From NCBI RefSeq assembly GCF_010389155.1, contig NC_057762.1, forward strand, positions 35,896,055 to 35,960,054: DNA of 64,000 bases, given 5' to 3'. A model generated the notes under the pieces. The model saw only the letters and a program-made list of their open reading frames with translations, searched no databases and was not told where the DNA came from. Source of the DNA: Erigeron canadensis. Taxonomy: Eukaryota > Streptophyta > Magnoliopsida > Asterales > Asteraceae. Made by a program: the position numbers and the translations under genes. This document shows positions 35,219 to 46,799 of the stretch, piece by piece (the first letter of the stretch is position 1; each line of letters starts with the position of its first letter).

Positions 35219-38200
35219 ATGGACTCTCTCACCACTTCCGCCGGTACCGGAGATCACACAACCATACTCCACCTCATCCAAGAAACCAACCATGACCATC
35301 TCTCCAAGATTCAAGCAGCTAAAGACATCCGCCGACTTACCAAAACCTCACAACGTTTCCGGCGACAGTTTTCCGATGCCATACCCCCGCTTGTTTCCAT
35401 GCTCCGGTCACCCTCCCTTGATTTCAAGACAGCTGCTCTGTTAGCTCTCCTTAACCTTGCTGTCCAAGACGAAACGTAAGCCTTTTTATACACTACACTT
35501 TGCATATATATATATATAACAAGTTTTAAATATATATATATATATATATGTTACGAGTAATTTGTCTACGCCTTTAGCTATATATAGTATATCATGTTAT
35601 ATTGTTATTTAACTTTAATTTTATATTAATTGTTTGTGAGACCGGTCAGGGCGATAATGGATCGGTTATCCGTTTTATCGATTTTTTAAATAAATATGCA
35701 TCAGCATAAATGGCCAATTTTTATGGATCATAATATGTATACAATAATTTATGCTATAGACAATATAGGTGTGTGACTTAATTTGTGTGTTTAGATATAG
35801 ATTCGATCGATCAATTATTAAATTAATAGTTTGTTGATGGTTTGGAAGTTTGGAGAGTGGTTCATGTCATTTTCTAAGTAAGTTGTTTTGTGTCTCTTTT
35901 TTCCTCGGATTCATCAAGTTAGCAAAATAAAAAAAAAGGTACAAGATATATAAATAGTATATTATTAAAGTAGTAGTGTGTTTGTCGTTCTACTTTTTTT
36001 TTTTTTTTCTTTTATGTATTTGTTATATGATTGGTTAACTGATGAAAAGGTAAATAGATCAAGTTAAAGTTTGGTTTAAGCAAATCATGAATTTAACTAT
36101 ATTAAGTATTTTTTTTTAGCAAAAGGTGTGTAAGATCTCACCAATATGGACCTTATTTTATGAAAGTTTGGGAAGTTAATGAAATAAGTTAGACCGAGTA
36201 AGACTCTCCGCGATTATATTTTATCTATTTTGATGATAATTGGTTTGATTGATCTAAAAACAAAGTAAGTTTGTTTGTTGGTTTTGAATGATTGAATTTG
36301 AAGCTAATAATTGTGGGGTGGTTGTTTATGGGAGACTGGTTTGTGTCACTTTCTTGAATGTCTGTTTCTGTATGCCCAAGTTTTTTGTTCCGAGGTATCA
36401 TCAATGTACTAATGAAGCAAACCTTGAAAGGCATATGTTCGTGATATGTGATACTTTAATTGGTTGGTTTAAATTGAATTTTAACAACCACAAGTTTGGT
36501 TTCCTATAACTGAAAAAACAGAGATATTGCAGAGAATCTCATGTGACTTGCTCATCAAACAATATCTATTCATATTTCAAGATATTTACATTCCCATGCC
36601 TTTAGTAATAGGGTACATTACATAGCCTTTTTGCCATGGTTTAAATTGAATTTATTTTGTGAGGGTGAGGGGATTCTTGGGAAGGGGTTAAGTTAACTAG
36701 AAATGATCCGTGCTGCTATAGTTGCACGGATCTTGCGTGCAACTACAAGTTGGATTGGGCAAGGTCCATGATCCCACATGGACATTTAAAAGGCCATGTG
36801 TAGTCCAATTATGTAGCTCAATAACTGCACGCCAGATCTGTGCTGCTAGCCAAATGGATCACAAGTTTTTCATTATTAGTGCGTTAAAGAGAAAATACAT
36901 CATTGTATCTGCTAATGTTCTTTATAAGACTTACATTATCTTTTGGCAAGGATACAGTACTAATTATGGCCGATGTACCATTCATTTTGTTAATTCGGTA
37001 CATCATAATTACTAAATTTGCATAAATGAATGTGTCGTCACGCCCATGTGCATGTATCTATGTCTTCGTCTGTGTATTACTTTGACATTTATAGCAAATT
37101 TGATTTTTTGCTATATAATATCGCCTTGACTTATGATAAACCATAGAATTTAATACTTACAGGCAAATAAGCATGTTCATACAATGAAAGCTTTTTAATT
37201 GAGGATGGCATCTGATACTTTTATGATATGGATAATGTTTTTTTTCCTGGTGGGGTGACTGTATTTATGCTTTTATTAACTTGTCACTCTTTCTTTTCTT
37301 TTTTCCTTTCAATGTTTTCTTTTACCTTTTTTGATACATCTTCTAAATGAAGCTAGTTATCCTATCACATGCTAAAAGACTCAGTTTACATGACTTAAGT
37401 TAATTAAGTATGGAACATTAAGATCTTGAATGAAGTTTGTTAATTGTTATGTTTTATTTCTGCAGAAACAAGATCAGTATTGTGGATGCTGGAGTGTTAG
37501 AACCAATTGTTGATTTGTATCAGTTGGGTAACTATGGTATGCAAGAACACGCAACGGCTGCATTAGCCACACTGTCTGCATCACTTGTTAAAAGGTCAAC
37601 CATTGGTGCTTCTGGCGCCATACCATTTCTTGTGGAAACTCTTGACCAGGGTACCCCACAAGCCAAGGTGGACGCCGTCATGGCTCTTTTTAATCTTTCA
37701 TCGGAGAACGACAACCTTAGTCTCATCCTTCAAGCTGACCCTATTCCTTATTTAGTAAACATCCTTAACAGTTCCAAAAAATCCTCAAAAATCTCAGAAA
37801 GATGCACTGCTCTTCTTGAATCTCTCGTTGGTTTTGAACAAGGACGGGTGTCTCTAACTTCAGAAGAAGGCGGTGTGCTTGCAGTTGTGGAGGTTCTCGA
37901 ACGTGGGTCCCCTCAAAACCGTGAGCACGCAGTAGGGACACTTTTAACCATGTGTCAAAGTGACCGGTGTAGATATAGGGAACCAATACTTAGAGAAGGT
38001 GTGATCCCAGGCCTCCTAGAGCTCACGGTTCAAGGCACCCCAGACTCTCAAACAAAAGCCCATACACTTCTACGTTTATTACGTGAATCTCCATACCCAA
38101 GATCCGAACTTGAACCTGATACCCTTGAGAACATTGTATGTGACATTATATCACAGATTGAGGGTGAGGAACAATCTGGAAATGCAAAGCAAATGCTGGC

Positions 38201-38321
38201 AGATATGGTGCAAGTTAGTATGGAACAGAGTTTAAGACATTTGCAGCAACGGGCTTTAGTATGCACTCCATCTGATTTACCACTTACTAGTAACTGTGCT
38301 TCTGAAGTTTATTTCAAATAA
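35219..38321 (+). CDS. ARM-repeat protein (PUB-ARM family without U-box)
   Basis: Two exons, 35219-35475 and 37466-38321, joined GAAAC|A in frame across a 1,990-bp intron (GTAAGC...TGCAG), give 370 residues. The N-terminus (MDSLTTSAGTGDHTTILHLI) leads into QAAKDIRRLTKTSQRFRR. Tandem armadillo repeats follow: IPPLVSMLRSPSLDFKTAALLALLNLA, LEPIVDLYQLGNYGMQEHATAALATLS, IPFLVETLDQGTPQAKVDAVMALFNLS, then later copies. The C-terminal block has VSMEQSLRHLQQRALVCTPSDLP. This closely resembles the Arabidopsis At3g01400-type ARM proteins, which resemble U-box E3 ligases but lack the U-box. The protein is likely a soluble protein-binding scaffold; its partner is unknown. The ATG at 35219 is chosen because it is the first in-frame ATG after the TATA-containing region. 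Confidence 0.9.
36704..36850. repeat. Hairpin-forming inverted repeat in the ARM-gene intron
   Basis: GCACGGATCTTGCGTGCA near 36733 pairs imperfectly with TGCACGCCAGATCTGTGC near 36827, and flanking bases (TTGGATTG with AGTCCAAT) extend the stem. It may be a small MITE or a precursor-like hairpin; no target duplication is clear. Confidence 0.45.
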
Positions 38322-40198
38322 GTGATTCGTTCGTGGATTGAATATATGACTTTGTGGGGTTTCTTGTTTTCTTTTACCACTCCGTGACCGTGAATATACT
38401 ATATGAAAATTGGGAGATAGTTTTACATAGTAAAAGGAAGCCAGTCCAGGCCCTGTGTGTTTGTTGGGTATCATGTGACTGGTAAGTGTTGATAAAAAAT
38501 CCAGAATTGTTGCTCATCATAAAATTAATGAACTTGTGTGTTTTTCAAGTCTTTGTACTTGTACATCAGAGTAGCTTTTCAAGCTCTGCTTTGGATGACC
38601 TATAGGTTTACATTTCCTTCTTGCTGATTCTCTGTATAACCAAATAGTTTGGACCATGGCCTGGCCCGATTAAAACATTAATGGTTTGCTCTTTCTCTCA
38701 TCATGGAATGGAGATGAAAGTATAGATGTAGTCTTCCAAGTTCTCAATTAACCAACTACCTCTTACTATGTATCATCAGATCATAATAACCAAACATTAC
38801 AAAAGGAATAATAATGACTCAATCAATTACGATGCTCATTCCGTTATGGCAATTTTCCATTTAGTCTAACCAATAATAGATGTAATAATAATGTTTTTCA
38901 TTTTAAAGATACTTCGTAGTAGTTTTGATAGTATTTAAGGGCGATCTCCAAAAGTTACATTGAGTGGATGATGATATTTATGATATATACTAATAGATAA
39001 AAAGAGTGTCAAACTTTAACTCTCATCCTTAACTTTAATTTTGTGGTATCTTAGGACCTGAGGAGTTATTAGTGGACCTATCTATGGCTTAAACAAAGAT
39101 GTGTGGGGTGGCTGGGCTAACATATCATATGACCATAAAGCCTTGTTTTTTAAGAATGATGGTTGCCATAAACAGAAATTTATTTGGACATTAGTCTAAG
39201 TTTATTCTATCCGTTGTAATAACTGCATAAAATATCATCAAATAGTGACATGCATGTGTATATGTATAAATAGGCCAGTCTAACCAAACCAAATTATACT
39301 TTTCTCTTAAAGTAGGCTGGCTAGATGGGTGTTTAACATCTTGTTATAGCATATACTCAGATGTCGTGTTTGGCTACATTCGATTATATCGTGGTTTTGG
39401 TTTATTTAAGAATTAGGCAAGAAAAATATCGAGTGGGACGAACCAAAAATAAAGTCGGATGTTCTGGCTTTAATTCAATATGTCATGTTATGTTATGTTA
39501 TTATTAGCTTTATTCTAAATATCTAAAGACTTCAATATAAGTAACGAATCAAGGATGAACATGGATCCCAACTGGTTTTCAGTTAAAGTCGTGTGTACAT
39601 ATTCGATCTATAGAGATTATTCTCTTATTTGTTAATTTGTTTTGCAAAAAGTCAATGAATAAGCTTGTTTATCAAGGATGTAATGTAATGTTCCATGCCT
39701 TTTGAGTCAACCCGGTGGACATTTTTATTAGTTGGATGATGTGACCAACGAGAATAACAATTAAAAAGAAAGTAATCAAAAAATCCACAGTAGTATCAAT
39801 GGTACCAAATCCGGTCCTCTATGAAGTGGGAAAGTGTATTATGGGCAACCTTACACCGAAGGTAGATAGGTTGCTTGTTAGAGGATGTTCGACCATCTTT
39901 TCAAGGAATGATAATCAAACTCCGTCCTTTCTTTACTGGAAGATTTTTTTCCGGCTAATCCCACCTTGCTTGTTAATCGGAAAAAATGTTATACCATATT
40001 ACGATACATATTATAAACTATATCACCAAAGTCACCAAGTTGAAGCTGTTTCCTGCGATTTGTTACTGGTCTTTGTGACTCAACAAGTTAAACAACACAG
40101 ATATATTTTTTTAAACTGATCTAATTATGCTTGCAAAAACAATTATTAATTTGAGATGTTTTGGATAAATAGTAAAAAGATCTGAAACAAAGTAACTA
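38322..40198. other. ARM-gene 3' UTR and gene-free spacer
   Basis: The transcript probably ends in the first few hundred bases. An open frame at 39799-40119 has no recognisable domain and overlaps nothing conserved; it is not called. Confidence 0.4.
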
Positions 40199-40282
40199 GT
40201 CAGGATGGCCGAGTGGTCTAAGGCGCCAGACTCAAGTTCTGGTCTTCGAGAGAGGGCGTGGGTTCAAATCCCACTTCTGACA
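40199..40282 (+). tRNA. tRNA-Leu (anticodon CAA)
   Basis: An 84-nt class II tRNA. The acceptor stem GTCAGGA pairs with TTCTGAC; the D-arm is GCCGAGTGGTCTAAGGC. The anticodon stem CCAGA/TCTGG holds the loop CTCAAGT with anticodon CAA. A long variable arm follows, then the T-arm GTGGGTTCAAATCCCAC. There is no intron and CCA is not encoded, as expected for a nuclear gene. It is unlike chloroplast trnL-CAA, so it is not plastid-derived. CAA words lie just upstream (GAAACAAAGTAAC) and a T-run (TTTTG) just downstream serves as Pol III terminator. Confidence 0.96.
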
Positions 40283-41884
40283 ATAATTATTTTGTTTTCA
40301 TAACCAGATAAATACATAGAACGATTTTATTTTACAATAAACACTTTTGAGTATTCCGTTTGTTGAAACACAATTTGTATATTAGACAACTAAATGTCTG
40401 CTGCAACATATACTATACCTCAATACTTAGAGCAGCAAAATCAAAATAACAAGTCCAACGTTTCCTGGATCAGCAAAAAAATCCATGATTGACCACCAAA
40501 CCCACCTTAATTAGATTGCATTGGCCTTTAGTACTCATGTAAGAATCGTGTATTATCTGGACCCTGGAGCCGAATCATGTTTTGGATCTTGCACAAATAT
40601 TATGCCAATTTTGTTAATAACACTTCAAAGACAAGTGTTTACTCATCGATAAGCCAACGACTTAAACAATTTTAGCTTATCTACAATAAAACAACAGGAC
40701 CTTAATATTTTTCGGTAGCAACTGTCCAAAGTTTACCCCGCTTCAAGTTGGATCTTCATTTGTTTCAGTTTCTTCACAATTACGCGGAGATATATTCAGT
40801 GTAGAGTACATTACTCGTGGAATTCACCAACTGTCTATGCGCAGAACCCAAAAGTGAAAACTTCTACTTAAACGCTATATGAAGTTAAGTATTTGAAAGT
40901 GGTTACGTCTAAAACAAGCGTATGCTTAAAGATGTTAAGTCATTTTTAACGTGGGACGGACCTCAAGAGTCATCTCTAAGGTGAAATTGTAAAATGGGTG
41001 AATATGTTAGAGGCCATCATCAATTTTCATTCATGATCCCAGATAAGTGTCGGAAAAGTTACTTCCCTTACTTACGATTAAGTTGTATAAATAAGACACC
41101 ATAGATTAAAATCCATGCATCCAAACGGTTTCTAAAGGGCAAGACTTGATTAGTCTTCTAAAGACATGTGAAAAGAACATGAAGTGATCTTTCTTTTTTT
41201 CACATCTTAGAAGTGGTATTCTACTAGCCTGTAATATTTTGCATTTATATACTGGCTTACTATCAATGATTGCTTTATTGGTACTCCGTATATAATTATA
41301 GGTATTTGCTAACGAATGCCCAGGACATTAACTTGATTTTTTAATATTAAAAAAAATATATAGTTATGATTCATTTTATAATGGTGAGAATTAACTTGAT
41401 TTTGTGACTATTTTGATGTTCGGTTTTTTTTTAAGAACGACATTATATATTAAAAACAAGAAACATCTAGTAAAGTGCTAGTTGTTCAAGAGTACAAACA
41501 ATACAATTGTAGTTACATTATCTGGAATCAATTAATACACGACTCTAGATACCTCTTGAAACTTGAACTACGAGGATTATAAAAAGGATAAAATAAAAAA
41601 CTCACACCAACCACAAGAAACCCGATATGCGAGAAAAATCCACACGAAAACGGGGGCTGAGTCACCAACTCACTAGACGTTGGTTTAATAACCATTAATT
41701 ACATTAACTAGAAAACTCGGAGTTCGCACTACCCGAAGACATTCGTTTACAAATCACATAATAATATTAATGACAGGCTTAGAATTTACTAATAAAAATG
41801 GAGGAGTTAAATGGAAGATACAATATTAAGCAGCTTTAAAAAAAAAAAAAACAAGCAAGGCTTTCGAGTATAAAAGAAAAGAGT
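40283..41884. other. Spacer between the two inverted tRNA-Leu genes
   Basis: About 1.6 kb, AT-rich, no gene. The flanks of the two tRNA genes do not obviously match beyond the tRNA sequence itself. Confidence 0.4.
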
Positions 41885-41968
41885 TGTCAGAAGTGGGATT
41901 TGAACCCACGCCCTCTCTCGAAGACCAGAACTTGAGTCTGGCGCCTTAGACCACTCGGCCATCCTGAC
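41885..41968 (-). tRNA. tRNA-Leu (anticodon CAA), second copy
   Basis: The exact reverse complement of 40199-40282 over all 84 nt, so the two genes form a convergent inverted pair. The upstream side (plus-strand 41969-42005) has CAA-containing AACAAATG and a TATATATA tract, typical of plant tRNA promoters. Downstream on the minus strand a CTTTTCTTTT run provides the terminator. Confidence 0.96.
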
Positions 41969-42361
41969 ATCTTGTTTACATTTGTTGAATAACTATATAT
42001 ATAAACGAGAATATATTAGCAATTTTTTTAAATTATTCATATCCCAGTCATTTATAAATCGTACTTCTTTGCTAAAAGAAATTCTACAAATAATTTAATT
42101 TGATTCTTTTTGTAGTGTTATGATTCTTTTAAGTTGTAAGTCATACCTGAATTATGTTTGAGATAAGATAATGACTACGTACCAATGATGGTTAAAATCT
42201 TAATTTTCTTATAATATATTTTTTTTTCAAACTTTATAAGATCAAAAAAATAAAAAAAAAGGAATAATTAAAATATTCTACACAACCATTAAACCGACAA
42301 TAATTTATTTTTTTTAAATAACATAAAATCATCAATCATTTAAATAACAATATTTAATAAA

Positions 42362-42571
42362 AAGTCCTTCAGTGAAGCAGGTTTGAGTCCTGCAGAGGGG
42401 GCAAGGCTTTATCCCAATTAAAATGTCGTGCATTCGGGCAGTTTAGTTAGAGGTTTCTCCTTCTACAAGGTATTGAGGGTGAGGAGGCTCTCTAGCATAG
42501 ACCCGATTAAGAGAACGTAAGCTAGATTCTTTGTTGCGAGCAATTGATCTACACCTTTCAAAAAAAATTAA
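42362..42571 (+). mobile_element. tRNA-derived SINE-like element
   Basis: A box-B-like GGTTTGAGTCCTGC near 42380 is followed by GTGCATTCGGGCAG, GGCTCTCTAGCATAGACCC, GAACGTAAGCTAGA and a terminal A-run. The same order (CGTGCCTTCAGGCAG, GCTCTCTAGCATGGACCC, AACGTATGCTAGACC, A-run) is seen at 44735-44945, so both belong to one family. Confidence 0.55.
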
Positions 42572-43847
42572 ATAGACAATATGCAACAATATTGCATAGG
42601 GTATGTAATAAAACAAGTATCAAACATGATCAACGTATGTCAAAAGATCAACAAAATCAGAAACTAGGAGAATAATATATATAACTTTTGTCAGACCATA
42701 AATTTGTTACTGTACTGTAAAACTGAAAGTAAAAAATTGTTACAAATCTTGACACCCATATGAACATCAAAATTTTGCACTAGTAGTAATTTTTTGGTCT
42801 AGTGCAGGAAATTTATCAAAACATCGACCATGAGCAATAAATTTACAACATAACTATTTTAAAATTTGCTTCCTTTAGGCTTGAACTTGCACCCAGCTTG
42901 CTTTGTATCACACCTGAATATTTCACGCTCATTTGGGCAAAATTTTAGATCGTCTTTCATCTATTTTAACTCCAAAATGCATTAAAAACCTTCCAAGTTA
43001 CACAATTAACTTACAAAACTTTTGCGAAGCAATAAAAGACATGAAGTTGACAATATACAAACAAAATGTAACTAATTAACTAAGTATTGACCGAAATTGA
43101 ACCAACCCTTAAAATATATATAAGTGGACCAATATGAAATATCAAAAAACAGTATGTTGCTTAACGAGTCCATTCAAATGTTACTAAGTTACAAATTCAT
43201 CAACCAGAACTTATGTAATAGATCAACCTATATGCATTAACATCTTATCCATAAGTATTTTAAATGTTGAAACCTCAAAAGATATCAATCCTCATGATCC
43301 AACACAAAGAATGAAACTATAGAAGACTTCGGCGTCATAAATTCAATTTTTTATTGCAAAACTTGGCAACTTTGCCTTGCTTTCTATATTTTGTTGTTTT
43401 CTTATGCCAACTTTTCGACGCGAACAAAAAAATGGAAAAGAAGAAGAAAAAGCAAAAACAAAAAAAAAGTTAATACCTAATCTCCACTAACGTAATTTAT
43501 ACTATTTATATAAACAAATTATCCCAAAAAAATTTAACACTCTACCTTTAAAATCTCTAATTTACCATTTTAATCTATAATACCATCAAACACTTTATCC
43601 CTGAAATTTTAAAAATACCCTTAAAAAAACCTTACGCGTGTCCCTTTTCTTCCCTGAAGTTACTCACATAGTATACCCAAAAAACACATATGCGTTACTG
43701 AATTTAATAATCAATCAACATAAAAAACGCTCACTCTAAAACAACAACGACGGTTTGCACTTTCAGTCAGACTAAAAAACACTTGAGTTGAATCATACAT
43801 TCATGTAATAACACGGTACCGCTACTTAACCAATGTTTTTTTCCTAT

Positions 43848-43879
43848 GTCCCGCCGCATTGCGCAGGTACAAGGCTAGT
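43848..43879 (+). mobile_element. Helitron-like 3' terminus
   Basis: CCGCCGCATTGCGCAGG, imperfectly self-complementary, is followed by CTAG|T at 43875-43879. Similar CATTGCGCGG...CTAGT ends occur at 63862-63883 and, with CTCG, on the minus strand at 24187 and 45030. Confidence 0.4.
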
Positions 43880-44734
43880 AGTATATTAATTAATATTAAC
43901 TAAATAGATGTTCCAGTAGTTCCACGCTATGCGACGGTGATAATGGTAGCGACGGTTGAGTGATGGTGACGACGAATAGTATGTGTTATTGTTGATATAT
44001 AATAATGTAATGTAGTTATTTTAGAGTTAATAAATAGATGTTGCGAGTTAATTCATTAGTGATATGTGGACATATTGAATGAGCGATTGTTATTTATTTA
44101 AGCTTAAGTATATAACATGTCATATAATATGTTTTTAATATTTATTGTAATTAAATAATAAATGATTTAGTTTCACTTTTTCATGAATTTAAATATTAAG
44201 ATAAAAGTGATTTTTATATTAAAATTTAAGTACATAACAACTTTATGTTCTCATATCTTATCATATATTTTGATGTACTCTAACAAACAATTTATGTACA
44301 TTTGTATGTTATTATGGGAAAAGCATTGTCTTAGGTGGTGTTACACTCAAATCTAGGAGATTTTTTTTTTTAACGGTAAATATTTAGTCTACTAAATTAC
44401 ACCAATTAATTTTAAACTACCTCATGCCAAAGGAGACCTATTTCTAGTGAACATTTAATAAACTTGAAGTGGTAAACGTTTTCTTCGTAAGTATTATTAT
44501 CCCTAACTTTTAATATTAACATTAATTTGTGAACTTTGATGTCATCTATTTTTGTGTGCCGAGAACAATGCTCATTGAACTACTAAGGAATGATTTGCCG
44601 AGAACAATGCTCATTGAACTACTAAGGAATGATGATATGTAAGACCATTCCCTTGTAAGAGGTTTTGTGTTCAAACCTTGAGCACATACGAATTAAGTTT
44701 TTTTTATGAGGGTTTGATTTGGACATACCTAGGT

Positions 44735-44945
44735 TCGAGTCTGAGAGGGAAAGGTTTACCCATATTAATCGTCGTGCCTTCAGGCAGATTAGTAGGGGAT
44801 TTTTCCTCCACCGGGTATTTAAATTAGATATTTCTACTTCGAGAGAGCTCTCTAGCATGGACCCGGTTAAAACAACGTATGCTAGACCTCTCGCTGCCGA
44901 ATCGCAACTCAGAGTTTCCTGTGAAATTCACCTATAAAAAAAAAG
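44735..44945 (+). mobile_element. tRNA-derived SINE-like element (best copy)
   Basis: Box B is TAGGTTCGAGTCTGAG. The body contains TCGTCGTGCCTTCAGGCAG and GCTCTCTAGCATGGACCC, and ends TGTGAAATTCACCTAT followed by an A9 run. Shared tails at 4790-5085 and 4088-4432 define the family. Confidence 0.6.
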
Positions 44946-45027
44946 AGACCTACTTCTAGTGTACATTTAATGAACTTGAAGTGATAAAAGGATTTTTTTT
45001 TTTCCCTTATTAACGATTATAATATCC

Positions 45028-45064
45028 TTAGTTTTTAACGAGCATAGTGTCCGCGCGTTGCGGC
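45028..45064 (-). mobile_element. Helitron-like 3' terminus, minus strand
   Basis: On the minus strand GCCGCAACGCGCGGACAC is followed by ATGCTCGTT, a CTRR-like end with one change (CTCG). Weaker than the CTAG ends. Confidence 0.3.
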
Positions 45065-45727
45065 AAAAAACGAGATGAAGTGTGGTGGTAGAGATCGACG
45101 GAGGCGATGGAGAAGGAGGGCGGCAGGTGATAGAAGGCCGATGAAAGTGTGTTATGATTAGAGAGAATGAGGAAAAGAGGGTATATAAGGATTTTATCTT
45201 TTAATATGGGTATTTTGGAAATTAAGAGAAAAAATGTGGAATTTCTTAATCCAATATGCATTATAAGGAGGTATAGATACTAACATTAATTTGTGAACAT
45301 TGATGTCTATCTATTTTTGTGTGTCTAAGAACAATGCTCGTTGAACTACAAAGGAACGATGATTTGTAAGCTTGATTTATCGGATGAATAAATTCTTCTT
45401 TTTGGGTTGACATTGGCAAGTTTGGTTAACGCCAACAGATTCTTTACCTTCGATGTTATTCACGAATATGTGGGATTGGGTGTCGATCAAGAAAAAAAAA
45501 GTGTTTAAAGGTATTGTCATCGGTCACATGCTAGTTAAATTTAAAAGTTAAAAACGAAAAAAATTCTCTAATGTAATAGGGACTCAATTGTGTTAAGTGT
45601 GAACTGCGAAGTCTTTAAAAAATTTTCTTGGGTATAAGATAGAGGTAGAATGTCCAACCTCTCTATGGAAAGTTGGTGTAAATTCATTCTTTTATAACCT
45701 TTGAGTGTTTGTAATGGTGTTTGTGTT

Positions 45728-46181
45728 AAGGATGACAATTTTGACACGGAACCTGTTAACACGACATGTTTTTAACAGGTTTTGTGTTTGACCTTAACAG
45801 GTTTCGTGTATTAACAGATCATTACCTGTTAGGACCTGTTAAGATTATACTATATATAAAATACTACGAATTTATATTATAATTTGATATATGATTTTTA
45901 TAAGGTAAATGTCCATGAACTTTTGTAATGTAAAGATTATTATTGCTATATAATAGTTGGGAATTGTAAAAAAATTTGTATCGTTAAGGTTTTTTTTTAA
46001 TATTAGTCAAGAATTCTATAAAATATATGTTAACAGGTTTCTTAACAGGTGCACCTGTTAATTTTCGTGTCATGTTCGTGTTTGAAAAAAATGACACGAT
46101 TAGTTAACAGGTCGTGTTCGTATTTCACCTTAACAGGTTCGTGTCTTAACAGGTTCCGTGTGACCTGTTATGCTAGCCTTA
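45728..46181. mobile_element. AACAGGT-rich hAT-like MITE
   Basis: Ends TAAGGATGACA and, reverse-complemented, TAAGGCTAGCA are inverted repeats. Interior arms are packed with AACAGGT/ACCTGTT words on both strands and shared GACACGGAACCTGTTAA / ACACGGAACCTGTTAA. The putative 8-bp flanks (TTTTGTGT and GTTTATGT) match at 6 of 8 positions only. Confidence 0.5.
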
Positions 46182-46799
46182 GTTTATGTGGACTATGGAA
46201 GGCTTCCACTTCGGTGTCGTCAGGGTGATCCATTATAAGAGGTGGTGTGGTAGTGATATGGAAGCCTCAAGGTGAGTGTGTCCACCTTGAGAAAAGTTGG
46301 GTGGTGATAGTGTGGTTAATTTTTTATTGTTTTATTTTTATTAGATTGGTTTTTCTAATATTATAGGTCATAGTTTTTGGGGTACCATTACTAATGCTCT
46401 TATGCTACGTATGGAACTTGTAATCTCACCTGTCATTTTAGGGGTGTGGTGTGAAAAAAGTTTCTTTATAAGAAAAATTTAATATTTTCTTTAATTTATT
46501 ATCGAAGGAAGAAGAAAATTTGACAACTAAATCAACCAATAGTTTGACTTGACTCCAAAAAGGCCCAAAACACACCGGAACACACACACATATGAGTAAA
46601 TCACATGTAGCTCCACATCAGAAAGTCATAAACAAAAAAGCAGCAAAAGAAAACATCCAACTGAAATTGTACTCTTCTCGGTCAAACCTCCCTCCCTCCC
46701 TCCTATTTCTGTTATATATATATACATCACATTATATAAATACAAACAATTTGTTAACATTATAAAGTTGTATTTGTAAATCAAGCTAGTCAGGCCCAG
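46182..46799 (+). promoter_or_regulatory. Upstream region of DEG7
   Basis: About 600 bp before the ATG. A CT-rich stretch (CCTCCCTCCCTCC, about 46687-46703) is followed by a TATATATATA run (about 46714-46723), a plausible core promoter with a leader of under 80 bp. Confidence 0.4.

Larger units (their letters stand above)
41969..44430. other. Gene-free spacer with SINE and Helitron debris
   Basis: No gene. It contains the SINE-like element at 42362-42571 and a Helitron-like end near 43850. The rest is AT-rich sequence with poly-A/T runs. Confidence 0.4.
44431..45370. repeat. Local segmental duplication interrupted by a SINE
   Basis: GAGACCTATTTCTAGTGAAC at about 44434 recurs as GAGACCTACTTCTAGTGTAC at about 44946. 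The later ATTAATTTGTGAACTTTGAT...GAACAATGCTCATTGAACTA at about 44520-44600 recurs at about 45283-45350. Within the first copy a 37-bp unit (GCCGAGAACAATGCTCATTG...) is itself tandemly doubled. The SINE-like element lies between the copies. Confidence 0.6.

Noticed and set aside
39799..40119. 106-codon frame on the plus strand
   Set aside because: No recognisable motif, no splice partners and no promoter; length is compatible with chance.
40199..40282. Chloroplast-derived trnL-CAA insertion
   Set aside because: The D-arm, anticodon stem and T-arm are those of a nuclear tRNA-Leu and differ clearly from plastid trnL-CAA.
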